In this document: one piece after another, positions 1 to 6,697 of the stretch
How positions within the stretch are numbered: the first letter of the stretch is position 1
Layout of the letters: every line of letters begins with the position of its first letter
Notes under the pieces: model-generated
The model's input: the letters and a program-made list of their open reading frames with translations, nothing else
Databases searched by the model: none
Told to the model about the DNA's origin: nothing
Made by a program: the position numbers and the translations under genes
NCBI GenBank assembly: GCA_905373425.1
Contig: CAJPST010000019.1
Coordinates: 1 to 17,386, forward strand
Origin: an uncultured Mesocricetibacter sp.
GTDB lineage: Bacteria; Pseudomonadota; Gammaproteobacteria; Enterobacterales; Pasteurellaceae
DNA: 17,386 nt
Direction: 5' to 3'

Positions 1-2
1 CG

Positions 3-3000
3 GATAATCTGCCGAACGTTGCACAACAGAGTGAATTTCATAAAGACGCGATGACTTGGCGTTTAATGAATCTAATAAAACAAGCGGATTTTCGACCGCT
101 CTTGCAATATTTTCATCAGGCTGAGGACGAAGCTCAGCAAAAACTATATCAATTGGCGCGTAAAATAGCCGATTTATTCGATCAATATTTGGTTTATCGT
201 CCGGATTGGATTATGGCGTGGGAAACGGGGGATGACGCTTATATTGAACGCCAGATTCAAACACAACAAAAAAACGAATTAATGCAGGAACAAATCGCGC
301 AGGATATTAAATGGCAAGGTGATCTTTGGCGTGCTTTAGTGGCGGAAATCCGTACAGTAGCAGAAAACAAAACGGGAATGAAAAACGAAGTTCAACACCG
401 CGCCCATTTGCATTTGCAATATTTGCAAAAATTAACAAAAGAAGCACCGAAAAACCTACCTCCTCGTTTGTTTATTTTTGGAATTTCTACACTACCAAAA
501 GTTTATCTGGAAACTTTTCAGGCAATTAGCCGTTACTGCGATGTACACCTGTTTTTTAATAATCCAAGCCAATATTACTGGGGAGATATTGTCAGCCCCG
601 CTTATTTACAAAAGCTAAAAATAAAGCACCGCACTTTATATGGCCAGGAGCGGCGTTTGCCACTGTTTTCCGATGAGCAGCTGAATAATTTGGCACAGGA
701 GCGTATTGAACGTACCGTGGAAAACGAGCAGTTACAAATCGGTAATCCGTTATTAGCAACTTGGGGAAAATTAGGGCGGGATTTCTTCTATTTACTAGGT
801 CAAACGGACGCACAGGAAATTCAGGCGTATGTGGAATCTGCTCAGCCGACTTTACTTGCCCAAGTACAAAACCGCATTTTAAATTTAGTGCCAACCGGCA
901 AGCAGCCGTTAAATATCGAAAAAAACGACCGCACTTTAAGCATACATTCCTGCCACAGCGCTATGCGTGAAGTAGAAGTACTGCATGATTATTTATTACA
1001 TTTATTTCAGCAGGACAATACGCTCACACCGAAAGATGTTGTTGTTATGGTGGCGAACATTGATCAATATGCGCCTTATATTCAAGCGGTGTTTCGCCAA
1101 TATGAGGATAACCGCCACATTCCATTTTCTATTGCGGACGGTAAACTTTCGGAAAGTGATGTGCTGCTTTCCGCCTTTCTTTCTTTGTTGCAATTGAAAG
1201 AAAATCGGTTTAATGCGGAAGATGTTCTAGCGTTATTAGATATTCCTGCAGTGCGCGCTCGTTTCAAAATCGAATTAAGTGAGCTGGAGAACATTCGTTA
1301 TTGGGTGGCTGAATCAGGGATTCGTTTTGGTTTGGACAAATATCTAGACGGGCAGCAAACCAATTACAACTCATGGCAGGCCGGTTTGGAGCGAATGCTA
1401 CTGGGTTATGCGTTGCGTGAAGAAAACGGCATTTGGCAAGATAGCCTCGGCTTTGATAATAGTTACGGGCTGAAAGGGCGGTTAGCAGGAGCATTGGCGC
1501 AGTTTATTGCCTGTTTGTGTGATTGGCACCAAATTTTACAGCAAGCCTGTCCGATGGCTGAGTGGCAACAACATTTACTTGATTTGATCGATAATTTCTT
1601 TCAGGTGGACGAGCAATCGGCCGAAACATTACTTTATATCAAAAACACTGTACAAGAGCTGGCACAACAATTGGCTGACATTCCATTTGAACAACCGCTA
1701 ACGGCAGAAGTCATTGCCGAGGTAATGGCGGAAAAATTGAACGAAAACGACACCGGCATGAAATTTTTAGTCGGCAAAGTGAGTTTTTGCACTTTGCTTC
1801 CGATGCGTTCTATTCCGTTCCGAGTGGTTTGTTTGCTTGGTATGAATGACGGCGACTATCCGCGTAGGCAAACAGGAAACAGTTTGGATTTAATGCAATA
1901 TCACCGTCAAAAAGGTGATCGTTCGCGTCATGATGACGATCGGTATTTATTTCTCGAGGCGTTGCTTGCCGCACAAGATTATTTTTATATTAGCTATGTG
2001 GGGCGCTCGATTATTGATAATTCGGTAAAAGAGCCTTCCGTATTAGTGAACCAATTATTGGATTATCTGCGGGATAATGCTTTGCAAGCGGGTGCTGTCA
2101 ACAATCTGATTGAACAACATGCGATGACAATTTTCAGCCCTGAAAACTTTAGCAAAACACACCGCTCTTTTGCTAAAGAATGGTTACCGTTGGCGCAAAA
2201 TAGCAGGCAAGCGGTGGAAGATTTCGTGCAACCGATGGAACAGGCGGAAACGGAGAATGAAATTGAGTTTGGTCAATTGCTGGCTTTCGTGGCAAATCCG
2301 GTACGTTTTTTCTTTGAAAAACGCCTAGGCGTCTATTTCCGTAATGAAGGTGAGTTGATTGGCGAAAGTGAAAATTTCACCTTGAGTGGGTTGGAATTAT
2401 ATAAAATCAACGACAAACTACTACATTACAATCCTGAGGAATTGCAGGACTTTTTTGCCCGATTAAACGTAAAAGGCATTCTGCCACGCGGCGCATTCGC
2501 ACAGGTGTATGAGCAAAAAGTGCGGTCGGAAATGGCGGAGTTTTATGAAACCGTTAAACCTTATTTACAACAAACGCCGGACAGTGAAACGGTCGAATTA
2601 TTATTGCCGACTGAGCAGGGCGAGGTTCTTCTTTATGGTAATTTAAATTCTCTATTTGGCGAACAAAAACAGCGGGTTGTTTGGCGTGTAGGCAAGAGTA
2701 AAGAAAACTATGTGATTGAAAATTGGCTGTATTATTTATTTCAAGCTGCTACGTGTGAGAATGTTGTCGCCCCGATTTTTTATAACAAAGAAGACGGGGT
2801 AAATGCGCAAACCTTCAAAACAATTGAAAAAACGACCGCACTTTCACAGCTGCAAATTTACGTAGAAGCTTACTTGGAGGGTATTCGGCTGATTCAGTTG
2901 GTACCGACCGTCAGAATTGAAAATTGGCTTAAAACCGATGAACCGGACTTGCTTAGAAAAGAGCTTAATAAGTTGGTTGAAAGCAATCAGTTCACCTCCG

Positions 3001-3128
3001 GCGATATTTATTGGCAACGGATATTGCAGCAAACGAGTCAAGTTGATTTGCTCGCCATGAAAGCAAAAATGCAGGCTTGGTTCGGATTGATGATTGATCA
3101 GCTGGTAAAAGTCGGCTCAGCCAAATAA
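3..3128 (+). CDS. recC: Exodeoxyribonuclease V gamma subunit RecC (5' end outside window)
   Basis: RecC is the non-catalytic, helicase-like subunit of RecBCD; it reads Chi and channels the two unwound strands during double-strand break repair in the cytoplasm. The frame is open to the left window edge, and the first ATG (51) lies inside a conserved stretch (A-M-T-W-R-L-M, matching E. coli A-M-S-W-K-L-M), so the true start is upstream. About 1041 codons are present, roughly 80 fewer than the usual 1120. Family signatures seen are D-L-F-D-Q-Y-L-V-Y-R-P-D-W near the start, and P-M-R-S-I-P-F with L-L-G-M-N-D-G-D-Y-P-R at about 1798-1863. No frameshift is visible. Four uptake signals lie inside it (628-636, 928-936, 2518-2526, 2835-2843). 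The last 31 bases overlap the 3' end of rimI on the other strand, with no terminator between. Identification is firm; recB and recD are not in view. Confidence 0.96.
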   Translation, partial: DNLPNVAQQSEFHKDAMTWRLMNLIKQADFRPLLQYFHQAEDEAQQKLYQLARKIADLFDQYLVYRPDWIMAWETGDDAYIERQIQTQQKNELMQEQIAQDIKWQGDLWRALVAEIRTVAENKTGMKNEVQHRAHLHLQYLQKLTKEAPKNLPPRLFIFGISTLPKVYLETFQAISRYCDVHLFFNNPSQYYWGDIVSPAYLQKLKIKHRTLYGQERRLPLFSDEQLNNLAQERIERTVENEQLQIGNPLLATWGKLGRDFFYLLGQTDAQEIQAYVESAQPTLLAQVQNRILNLVPTGKQPLNIEKNDRTLSIHSCHSAMREVEVLHDYLLHLFQQDNTLTPKDVVVMVANIDQYAPYIQAVFRQYEDNRHIPFSIADGKLSESDVLLSAFLSLLQLKENRFNAEDVLALLDIPAVRARFKIELSELENIRYWVAESGIRFGLDKYLDGQQTNYNSWQAGLERMLLGYALREENGIWQDSLGFDNSYGLKGRLAGALAQFIACLCDWHQILQQACPMAEWQQHLLDLIDNFFQVDEQSAETLLYIKNTVQELAQQLADIPFEQPLTAEVIAEVMAEKLNENDTGMKFLVGKVSFCTLLPMRSIPFRVVCLLGMNDGDYPRRQTGNSLDLMQYHRQKGDRSRHDDDRYLFLEALLAAQDYFYISYVGRSIIDNSVKEPSVLVNQLLDYLRDNALQAGAVNNLIEQHAMTIFSPENFSKTHRSFAKEWLPLAQNSRQAVEDFVQPMEQAETENEIEFGQLLAFVANPVRFFFEKRLGVYFRNEGELIGESENFTLSGLELYKINDKLLHYNPEELQDFFARLNVKGILPRGAFAQVYEQKVRSEMAEFYETVKPYLQQTPDSETVELLLPTEQGEVLLYGNLNSLFGEQKQRVVWRVGKSKENYVIENWLYYLFQAATCENVVAPIFYNKEDGVNAQTFKTIEKTTALSQLQIYVEAYLEGIRLIQLVPTVRIENWLKTDEPDLLRKELNKLVESNQFTSGDIYWQRILQQTSQVDLLAMKAKMQAWFGLMIDQLVKVGSAK

Positions 3129-3562
3129 AGCGCCATTACAACGGCATTTTCCCGTTTGCCGTCAGGCGTAGGGTAGTAATTTTTACGGATGTCCACTTCA
3201 TTAAAGCCCAGACGCTCATATAACCGACGGGCTTTTTGATTGGATTCGCGTACTTCCAGCCATAGTGTTGCAATGCCTTTTTGTTGCAGTTGTTCAATGA
3301 GAGTGTGAAGTAAGAGATAGCCGAACGAGCGTCCCTGAAATTGTGGGTCTATCGCAATATTAAACAATGTCGCTTCATCTAACACCGTTTGACAAACCGC
3401 AAAACCGACAATGTTGTCATCTTCGATAAGTTTAAGATTGTGATAGCGTTCGCCCTGATTATTTTTCAGCGTGCCGAGTGACCAAGGCACAGAGTGCGCT
3501 GCTTGCTCAATTTCAAATAGACGGTCAAAATCTTGGGATTCGAGAGGTAAAATGGTCGGCAT
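3098..3562 (-). CDS. rimI: Ribosomal protein S18 N-alpha-acetyltransferase RimI
   Basis: A 154-residue GNAT enzyme predicted to transfer acetyl from acetyl-CoA to the N-terminal alanine of ribosomal protein S18. The GNAT fold is visible: V-G-F-A-V at 52-56, the acetyl-CoA loop region Q-G-R-S-F-G at 76-81, then L-W-L-E-V-R-E-S-N and L-Y-E-R-L-G-F. E103 and Y115 fall at the positions known for the catalytic glutamate and tyrosine of Salmonella RimI, and N-Y-Y-P (128-131) is the RimI signature. Oddity: the usual Q/R-x-x-G-x-G loop reads Q-G-R-S-F-G, with Ser79 replacing the first glycine. The ATG start is 3 bases after the holD stop, so the two genes form a holD-rimI operon, the arrangement also known in enterobacteria. 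Its 3' end overlaps recC tail to tail. A distant GNAT with another target is possible but unlikely. Confidence 0.93.
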   Translation of the reverse strand: MPTILPLESQDFDRLFEIEQAAHSVPWSLGTLKNNQGERYHNLKLIEDDNIVGFAVCQTVLDEATLFNIAIDPQFQGRSFGYLLLHTLIEQLQQKGIATLWLEVRESNQKARRLYERLGFNEVDIRKNYYPTPDGKRENAVVMALYLAEPTFTS

Positions 3563-3565
3563 AGG

Positions 3566-3982
3566 TTAAGATTTAAAAGAGGTTTGAATTTGCTGCCACA
3601 ACGCGCGTTTAGCTTGCGGGTTTTGTTTTAACGCGTTTAATTCATCGGTTTGCCACAGGCTGATTGCATGAGTACACAGTGGCAAAGTGCGGTCGATTTT
3701 TTCGCTGTTTTTTCCCAATAGCCAGTAATTTATCGGGTGTTGCACGTTTAAATGCAAGGCCTGTTCAAAATCAAGTAACAAGCAATCGTCCGACGTTATC
3801 TCTGCACTCAACAACACATCATGCAACAGGCTATCACGCTGTTCCAATGGTTTCTCTGCAATCACCACTAAGCGAATATGCGACGGCACGGCAATGTTTA
3901 CCGCACCTTTTAGCACTTCAGGGCGATATAACTGCCATTGCTCAATACCCATTTGTTGTAACAGAAGATCGCGTCTGTTCAC
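3566..3982 (-). CDS. holD: DNA polymerase III psi subunit HolD
   Basis: Psi links the clamp loader to chi and SSB in the replicative holoenzyme. The protein begins N-R-R-D-L-L-L-Q-Q-M-G-I-x-Q-W-x-L-Y-R-P, the conserved psi N-terminus, and ends with the conserved A-K-R-A-L-W-Q-Q-I. I chose the GTG at 3982 (138 residues) because it starts at M-N-R-R-D like the H. influenzae protein as I recall it, and a weak GGGTAA Shine-Dalgarno precedes it. An in-frame GTG at 3997 would add five residues but has no ribosome site and abuts an uptake signal. Another uptake signal lies in the gene (3685-3693). It is first in a two-gene unit with rimI and divergent from rsmC. Psi is poorly conserved, but the N-terminal match makes the call firm. 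Confidence 0.9.
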   Translation of the reverse strand: MNRRDLLLQQMGIEQWQLYRPEVLKGAVNIAVPSHIRLVVIAEKPLEQRDSLLHDVLLSAEITSDDCLLLDFEQALHLNVQHPINYWLLGKNSEKIDRTLPLCTHAISLWQTDELNALKQNPQAKRALWQQIQTSFKS

Positions 3983-4004
3983 CGAAATTACCCGCACAAA
4001 TAAA

Positions 4005-4013
4005 AAGTGCGGT
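4005..4013 (+). repeat. DNA uptake signal sequence (USS)
   Basis: Exact AAGTGCGGT in the holD/rsmC intergenic region, followed by an AT-rich stretch as in the extended Haemophilus uptake motif. It is recognised by the natural-transformation machinery and has no expected coding role here. Confidence 0.9.
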
Positions 4014-4059
4014 TATTTTAAACGTGATTTTTGCTTTAGTTAAGCGTTATTTCGTTCAA

Positions 4060-4088
4060 TTGATTTTTCCATTTGATAGGGCTAAAAT
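4060..4088 (+). promoter_or_regulatory. Sigma70-type promoter for the rsmC leader or small RNA
   Basis: TTGATT (4060-4065) and TAAAAT (4083-4088) are separated by exactly 17 bases. Transcription would start near 4094-4096, immediately before three successive hairpins and a terminator. This is the best promoter I see between divergent holD and rsmC. The promoter is read from sequence only; no start site is known. Confidence 0.6.
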
Positions 4089-4093
4089 AAAAA

Positions 4094-4199
4094 ATAAGGA
4101 ATGGCGTGAGGCATTCCTTGGGTTAATTGGCAAATCAACCCAGCTACCAGTACTTCTTTTTATTGAAAACCTGTGCTTACGTACGGGTTTTCTTTTGTT
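4094..4199 (+). ncRNA. Candidate small RNA or attenuated 5' leader upstream of rsmC
   Basis: About 105 nucleotides between a predicted promoter and a terminator. Hairpin 1 pairs 4096-4103 with 4112-4119 (8 perfect base pairs). Hairpin 2 pairs 4120-4128 with 4133-4141 (8 pairs, one A/C mismatch, GGCA loop). Hairpin 3 (4165-4192) is a terminator. No + strand gene lies upstream in this unit, because recC ends at 3128 facing rimI and holD runs the other way. The terminator must therefore stop a transcript that begins in this gap. No sizeable peptide is encoded; the only leader ATG gives Met-Ala-stop at 4101-4109. It does not match an RNA family I recognise. It may be a free small RNA, or a leader whose read-through sets rsmC expression. 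The structure is seen; the function is inferred. Confidence 0.5.
4165..4199 (+). terminator. Rho-independent terminator upstream of rsmC
   Basis: 4165-4176 pairs with 4181-4192 (12 pairs including two G-U wobbles, UUAC loop), followed by TTTTGTTT. It ends 25 bases before the rsmC start codon, so it would terminate the leader transcript rather than any upstream gene. Confidence 0.65.
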
Positions 4200-4223
4200 T
4201 CTCTCCAGCAAAGGATACGCATC

Positions 4224-5219
4224 GTGATTTCTTCCGAAAGACAGGTCTTACAACGTCATCTTCCTTTTTTTACCGATAAAAACGTTCTTTTTGCCGGTGG
4301 CATTAATGATGCCTTTCCCTTACAAATTGAATGTGGAAATGTTCAAATTTGGTCGTGCTATTTTGATTATGTGAACCAAATCTCGCATAAAAGTGCGGTG
4401 GATTTTTCAGCCGTTTTCAATGGCTCGGCGGATTTGATAGTCTATTACTGGACAAAAAACAAACAGGAAGTGCAGTTTCAACTCATGCAGCTACTGGCAA
4501 ATGCACCAATCGACCAAGAAATGCTGATTATCGGTGAAAATCGTAGCGGTGTGCGTTCGGCTGAAAAGCTGCTTGAACCTTACGGCGAGATTGCCAAAAT
4601 TGACAGCGCGCGGCGTTGCGGGCTATATCATTTTTGCCTAAAAAACAGACCGCACTTTGACATCAATGCGTTCTGGAAAACCTACCATTTGCCAAAAACA
4701 GGCGAACTGAAAGTTTACAGCCTACCGGGTGTGTTTAGCGCCAATGAACTGGATGCCGGAACCGATTTATTGCTTGCTACGCTGGATAATCGCATTCAAG
4801 GAGAAGTGCTGGATCTCGGTTGCGGTGCCGGCGTTATTGGCAGTTATATTAAAATGCTAAATCCAAAAGCTAAAGTCACGATGAGTGACATTCACGCTAT
4901 GGCTCTGGAATCCGCTCGTCGCACATTGGCAGAAAACGGATTACAGGACAATGTTATTGCCTCCGATGTGTTTTCTCATATTCAAGGCAAATTTGATTTA
5001 ATTATTTCTAACCCACCGTTTCATGACGGTATAGACACTGCCTATCGTGCAGTCAACGAATTGATTCAACAAGCCAAATGGCATTTGCGTGAAGGCGGTG
5101 AACTACGCCTTGTCGCCAATGCTTTCTTACCTTACCCCGATTTGCTCGATCAATATTTCGGAAAACATGAAATATTAGCGAAAACGGGCAAATTTAAGGT
5201 GTATTCGGTGAGAAATTAA
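4224..5219 (+). CDS. rsmC: 16S rRNA (guanine-1207-N2)-methyltransferase RsmC
   Basis: Uses S-adenosylmethionine to methylate G1207 of 16S rRNA in the 30S subunit. At 331 residues it has the family length and two-domain layout: a degenerate N-terminal methyltransferase domain (about 1-160) and an active C-terminal one with SAM motif V-L-D-L-G-C-G-A-G (195-203), acidic D222 and the catalytic N-P-P-F (263-266). I chose GTG 4224 because AAGGA (4211-4215) lies 8 bases upstream and the protein then begins M-I-S, like H. influenzae RsmC as I recall it. The frame can be extended to an ATG at 4173, but that start lies inside the terminator hairpin. Uptake signals lie at 4391-4399 and 4649-4657. It is divergent from holD, with a structured leader in front. 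Confidence 0.95.
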   Translation: MISSERQVLQRHLPFFTDKNVLFAGGINDAFPLQIECGNVQIWSCYFDYVNQISHKSAVDFSAVFNGSADLIVYYWTKNKQEVQFQLMQLLANAPIDQEMLIIGENRSGVRSAEKLLEPYGEIAKIDSARRCGLYHFCLKNRPHFDINAFWKTYHLPKTGELKVYSLPGVFSANELDAGTDLLLATLDNRIQGEVLDLGCGAGVIGSYIKMLNPKAKVTMSDIHAMALESARRTLAENGLQDNVIASDVFSHIQGKFDLIISNPPFHDGIDTAYRAVNELIQQAKWHLREGGELRLVANAFLPYPDLLDQYFGKHEILAKTGKFKVYSVRN

Positions 5220-5373
5220 ATTTCATATAAAATACTGCCCGAAATGTGAATGGAAGATAGTGGTTAAATCTGATGCTTTGATATTTTCGCATTGCCCTAA
5301 ATGCGAAAATAAGTTAGAGATAAGAAAGCTTTCAACATTTGAAAAACTAAAAAATAATATGTTCCCATTTTAG
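5215..5373 (+). CDS. Small zinc-ribbon protein, non-standard start codon (possibly decayed)
   Basis: An open frame of 52 codons plus stop directly after rsmC, in another frame. Numbered from the lysine after the proposed start, it reads Y-C-P-K-C (C7, C10) and, 15 residues on, H-C-P-K-C (C26, C29), then a charged tail ending M-F-P-F. Paired CPxC knuckles are the hallmark of a zinc ribbon, and chance is an unlikely source. No ATG, GTG or TTG precedes the first knuckle. The candidate start is ATT (5215-5217), overlapping the rsmC TAA, with a poor GGTGAG ribosome site, which suggests translational coupling. The first standard start, GTG 5260, would keep only the second knuckle. A 12-base-pair inverted repeat (5282-5311) lies inside. 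It could be a real ATT-started gene or one that lost its ATG. Metal binding is inferred; the function is unknown. Confidence 0.5.
   Translation: MKFHIKYCPKCEWKIVVKSDALIFSHCPKCENKLEIRKLSTFEKLKNNMFPF
5282..5311. repeat. Perfect 12-bp inverted repeat
   Basis: TATTTTCGCATT (5282-5293) and its exact reverse complement (5300-5311) flank a 6-base loop. No T-run follows on either strand, so it is not an obvious terminator. It covers the second CPKC knuckle of the small zinc-ribbon ORF and would form a stable mRNA hairpin. Confidence 0.75.
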
Positions 5374-5412
5374 CTTTGTAACAATTACCTCTTGGTTTTG
5401 CATACCCAATAT

Positions 5413-5456
5413 AAAAGTGCGGTTAAAAAATCAGGTGTTTTTTAAACCGCACTTTA
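5413..5456. terminator. Bidirectional terminator built from an inverted USS pair
   Basis: AAGTGCGGT (5415-5423) and its complement ACCGCACTT (5446-5454) lie head to head, with A6 and T6 tracts inside the arms extending the pairing. It lies between rsmC plus the zinc-ribbon ORF (+) and the stop of afuC (-), so it can end transcripts from both sides. Inverted uptake signals acting as terminators are well known in Pasteurellaceae. Confidence 0.8.
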
Positions 5457-5479
5457 AGTTATTGAAAAGAGATTTCTGC

Positions 5480-6529
5480 TTATTGCTCTTTTTTCAGTAA
5501 GAACACGCCGCGTTCAGAGAAATGTACGAAAGCTTGCTGTAAGTCAGGGTTGAAATCTTCAGGGTTGCTGTTGATTAATAACTCCTTCCCGCCCCATTCG
5601 GCTACGATTTCCCAGTGGTTGCCCATATAGACCGCGCTTTTAACTTGACAGGCTTGGCTGGCTTCTCCTGTGTTTTGTAAGCTGATGGCTTCGGGACGGA
5701 TACCCACTAAACATTCGCCGTCACTTAAACCGAATTGTGCCGCATCGGTCAGATGGAAGCGGTAGCCGTTCACAGTGACTTGTTCTTGTTGCAGGGTGCC
5801 GTCGAAAATGCTGCTTTCTCCCATAAAGTTCGCTAGGAACAATGAGTTTGGCCGGAGATAGAGCTCTTTTGCCGGGGCTTTTTGCATAATTTTTCCTTTG
5901 TGCATGACGATGACTTCGTCTGAAACAGCAAAGGCTTCCGTTTGGTCATGGGTTACATAAAGCGAGGTAATTCCAAGACGTTGTTGCAATTCGCGGATTT
6001 TTTCCCGCATTGAACGACGCAAATTGGCATCAAGGTTACTTAACGGTTCGTCAAACAGTAACACTTTCGGTTTTAATACTAAAGCGCGCGCAAGTGCCAC
6101 ACGTTGTTGTTGACCGCCGGAGATCTGATCCACATAGCGATCTTCAAAACCTGCCAAATCTACTAACTCCAAGGCTTCTTTCACACGTTGTTTGCGTTCT
6201 TCCGGATTGACATTTTGCATACGCAAGCCGTAGCCCACATTATCGCCGATAGACATATGCGGAAACAGCGCATAGGATTGGAACACGATACAAATATCGC
6301 GGTTTTGAATGGACGATTTAGTAACATCCTCGCCGTCAATAAAAATTTGCCCCGAAGTTGGGCTTTCTAACCCTGCCACCAAGCGTAAGATCGTGGTTTT
6401 GCCGCAACCGGAAGGCCCCAACAGCGTTACCATTGTGCCGCGTTTAATGGTGAGATCTAAATTGTCGATAACTACGGATTTACCGAATGCTTTGGTAATA
6501 TTTTTTAATACTAAGAAATCGTTGTTCAT
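5480..6529 (-). CDS. afuC: AfuC ATP-binding subunit of ABC transporter
   Basis: The 349-residue ATPase that powers the AfuAB importer on the cytoplasmic face of the inner membrane. All ABC motifs are intact: Walker A G-P-S-G-C-G-K-T (38-45), Q-loop Q84, signature I-S-G-G-Q-Q-Q-R (136-143), Walker B V-L-L-F-D-E (156-161) and switch H194. The C-terminal third (about 240-349) is the TOBE-type regulatory extension of FbpC/PotA-like ATPases. It is the last gene of the unit, 168 bases after afuB, and ends at the USS-dyad terminator. Start ATG 6529 has AAAGG about 9 bases upstream. Databases often name such proteins as ferric ATPases; the companion binding proteins point to sugar phosphates, so the substrate here is inferred from context. 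Confidence 0.93.
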   Translation of the reverse strand: MNNDFLVLKNITKAFGKSVVIDNLDLTIKRGTMVTLLGPSGCGKTTILRLVAGLESPTSGQIFIDGEDVTKSSIQNRDICIVFQSYALFPHMSIGDNVGYGLRMQNVNPEERKQRVKEALELVDLAGFEDRYVDQISGGQQQRVALARALVLKPKVLLFDEPLSNLDANLRRSMREKIRELQQRLGITSLYVTHDQTEAFAVSDEVIVMHKGKIMQKAPAKELYLRPNSLFLANFMGESSIFDGTLQQEQVTVNGYRFHLTDAAQFGLSDGECLVGIRPEAISLQNTGEASQACQVKSAVYMGNHWEIVAEWGGKELLINSNPEDFNPDLQQAFVHFSERGVFLLKKEQ

Positions 6530-6554
6530 ATATTTTACTGCCTTTAATTTTATT

Positions 6555-6571
6555 GGTGCGCATCTTGCACC
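6555..6571. repeat. Small inverted repeat in the afuB-afuC gap
   Basis: GGTGC (6555-6559) and GCACC (6567-6571) are separated by seven bases. The repeat lies 25 bases upstream of the afuC start and could fold in the mRNA near its ribosome site. With only five pairs it is weak. The remaining roughly 150 bases of this gap hold one USS and no ORF or clear promoter. Confidence 0.3.
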
Positions 6572-6678
6572 CCTATGATGTTTACAAAACGCTTAAAAAA
6601 CACTCATAAATCTAAATGACTTATTTGCTCTTTAATAGCCATTGGCATAGCCGATCTTCAAAAACAGAGTTTTTTATG

Positions 6679-6687
6679 ACCGCACTT
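6679..6687 (-). repeat. DNA uptake signal sequence (USS)
   Basis: Exact ACCGCACTT (AAGTGCGGT on the minus strand) just after the afuB stop, in the afuB-afuC gap. It is a single copy, not paired into a terminator. Confidence 0.9.
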
Positions 6688-6697
6688 TTACTATGCC

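Noticed and set aside
51..53. ATG 51 as the recC start
   Set aside because: The frame is open upstream and the residues before it continue the RecC family sequence.
3566..3997. GTG 3997 as the holD start
   Set aside because: No ribosome site precedes it, and the family starts at M-N-R-R-D, reached from GTG 3982.
4173..4223. Longer rsmC start at ATG 4173
   Set aside because: That ATG lies inside the terminator stem and lacks a ribosome site, while GTG 4224 has AAGGA at good spacing and matches the family N-terminus.
3664..4227. 187-codon open frame on the + strand opposite holD
   Set aside because: It runs antisense to a convincing holD, has no recognisable domain, and its end crosses the terminator hairpin before rsmC.
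5282..5311. Inverted repeat as the rsmC terminator
   Set aside because: No T-run follows on either strand; the USS dyad at 5413-5456 is the better terminator.
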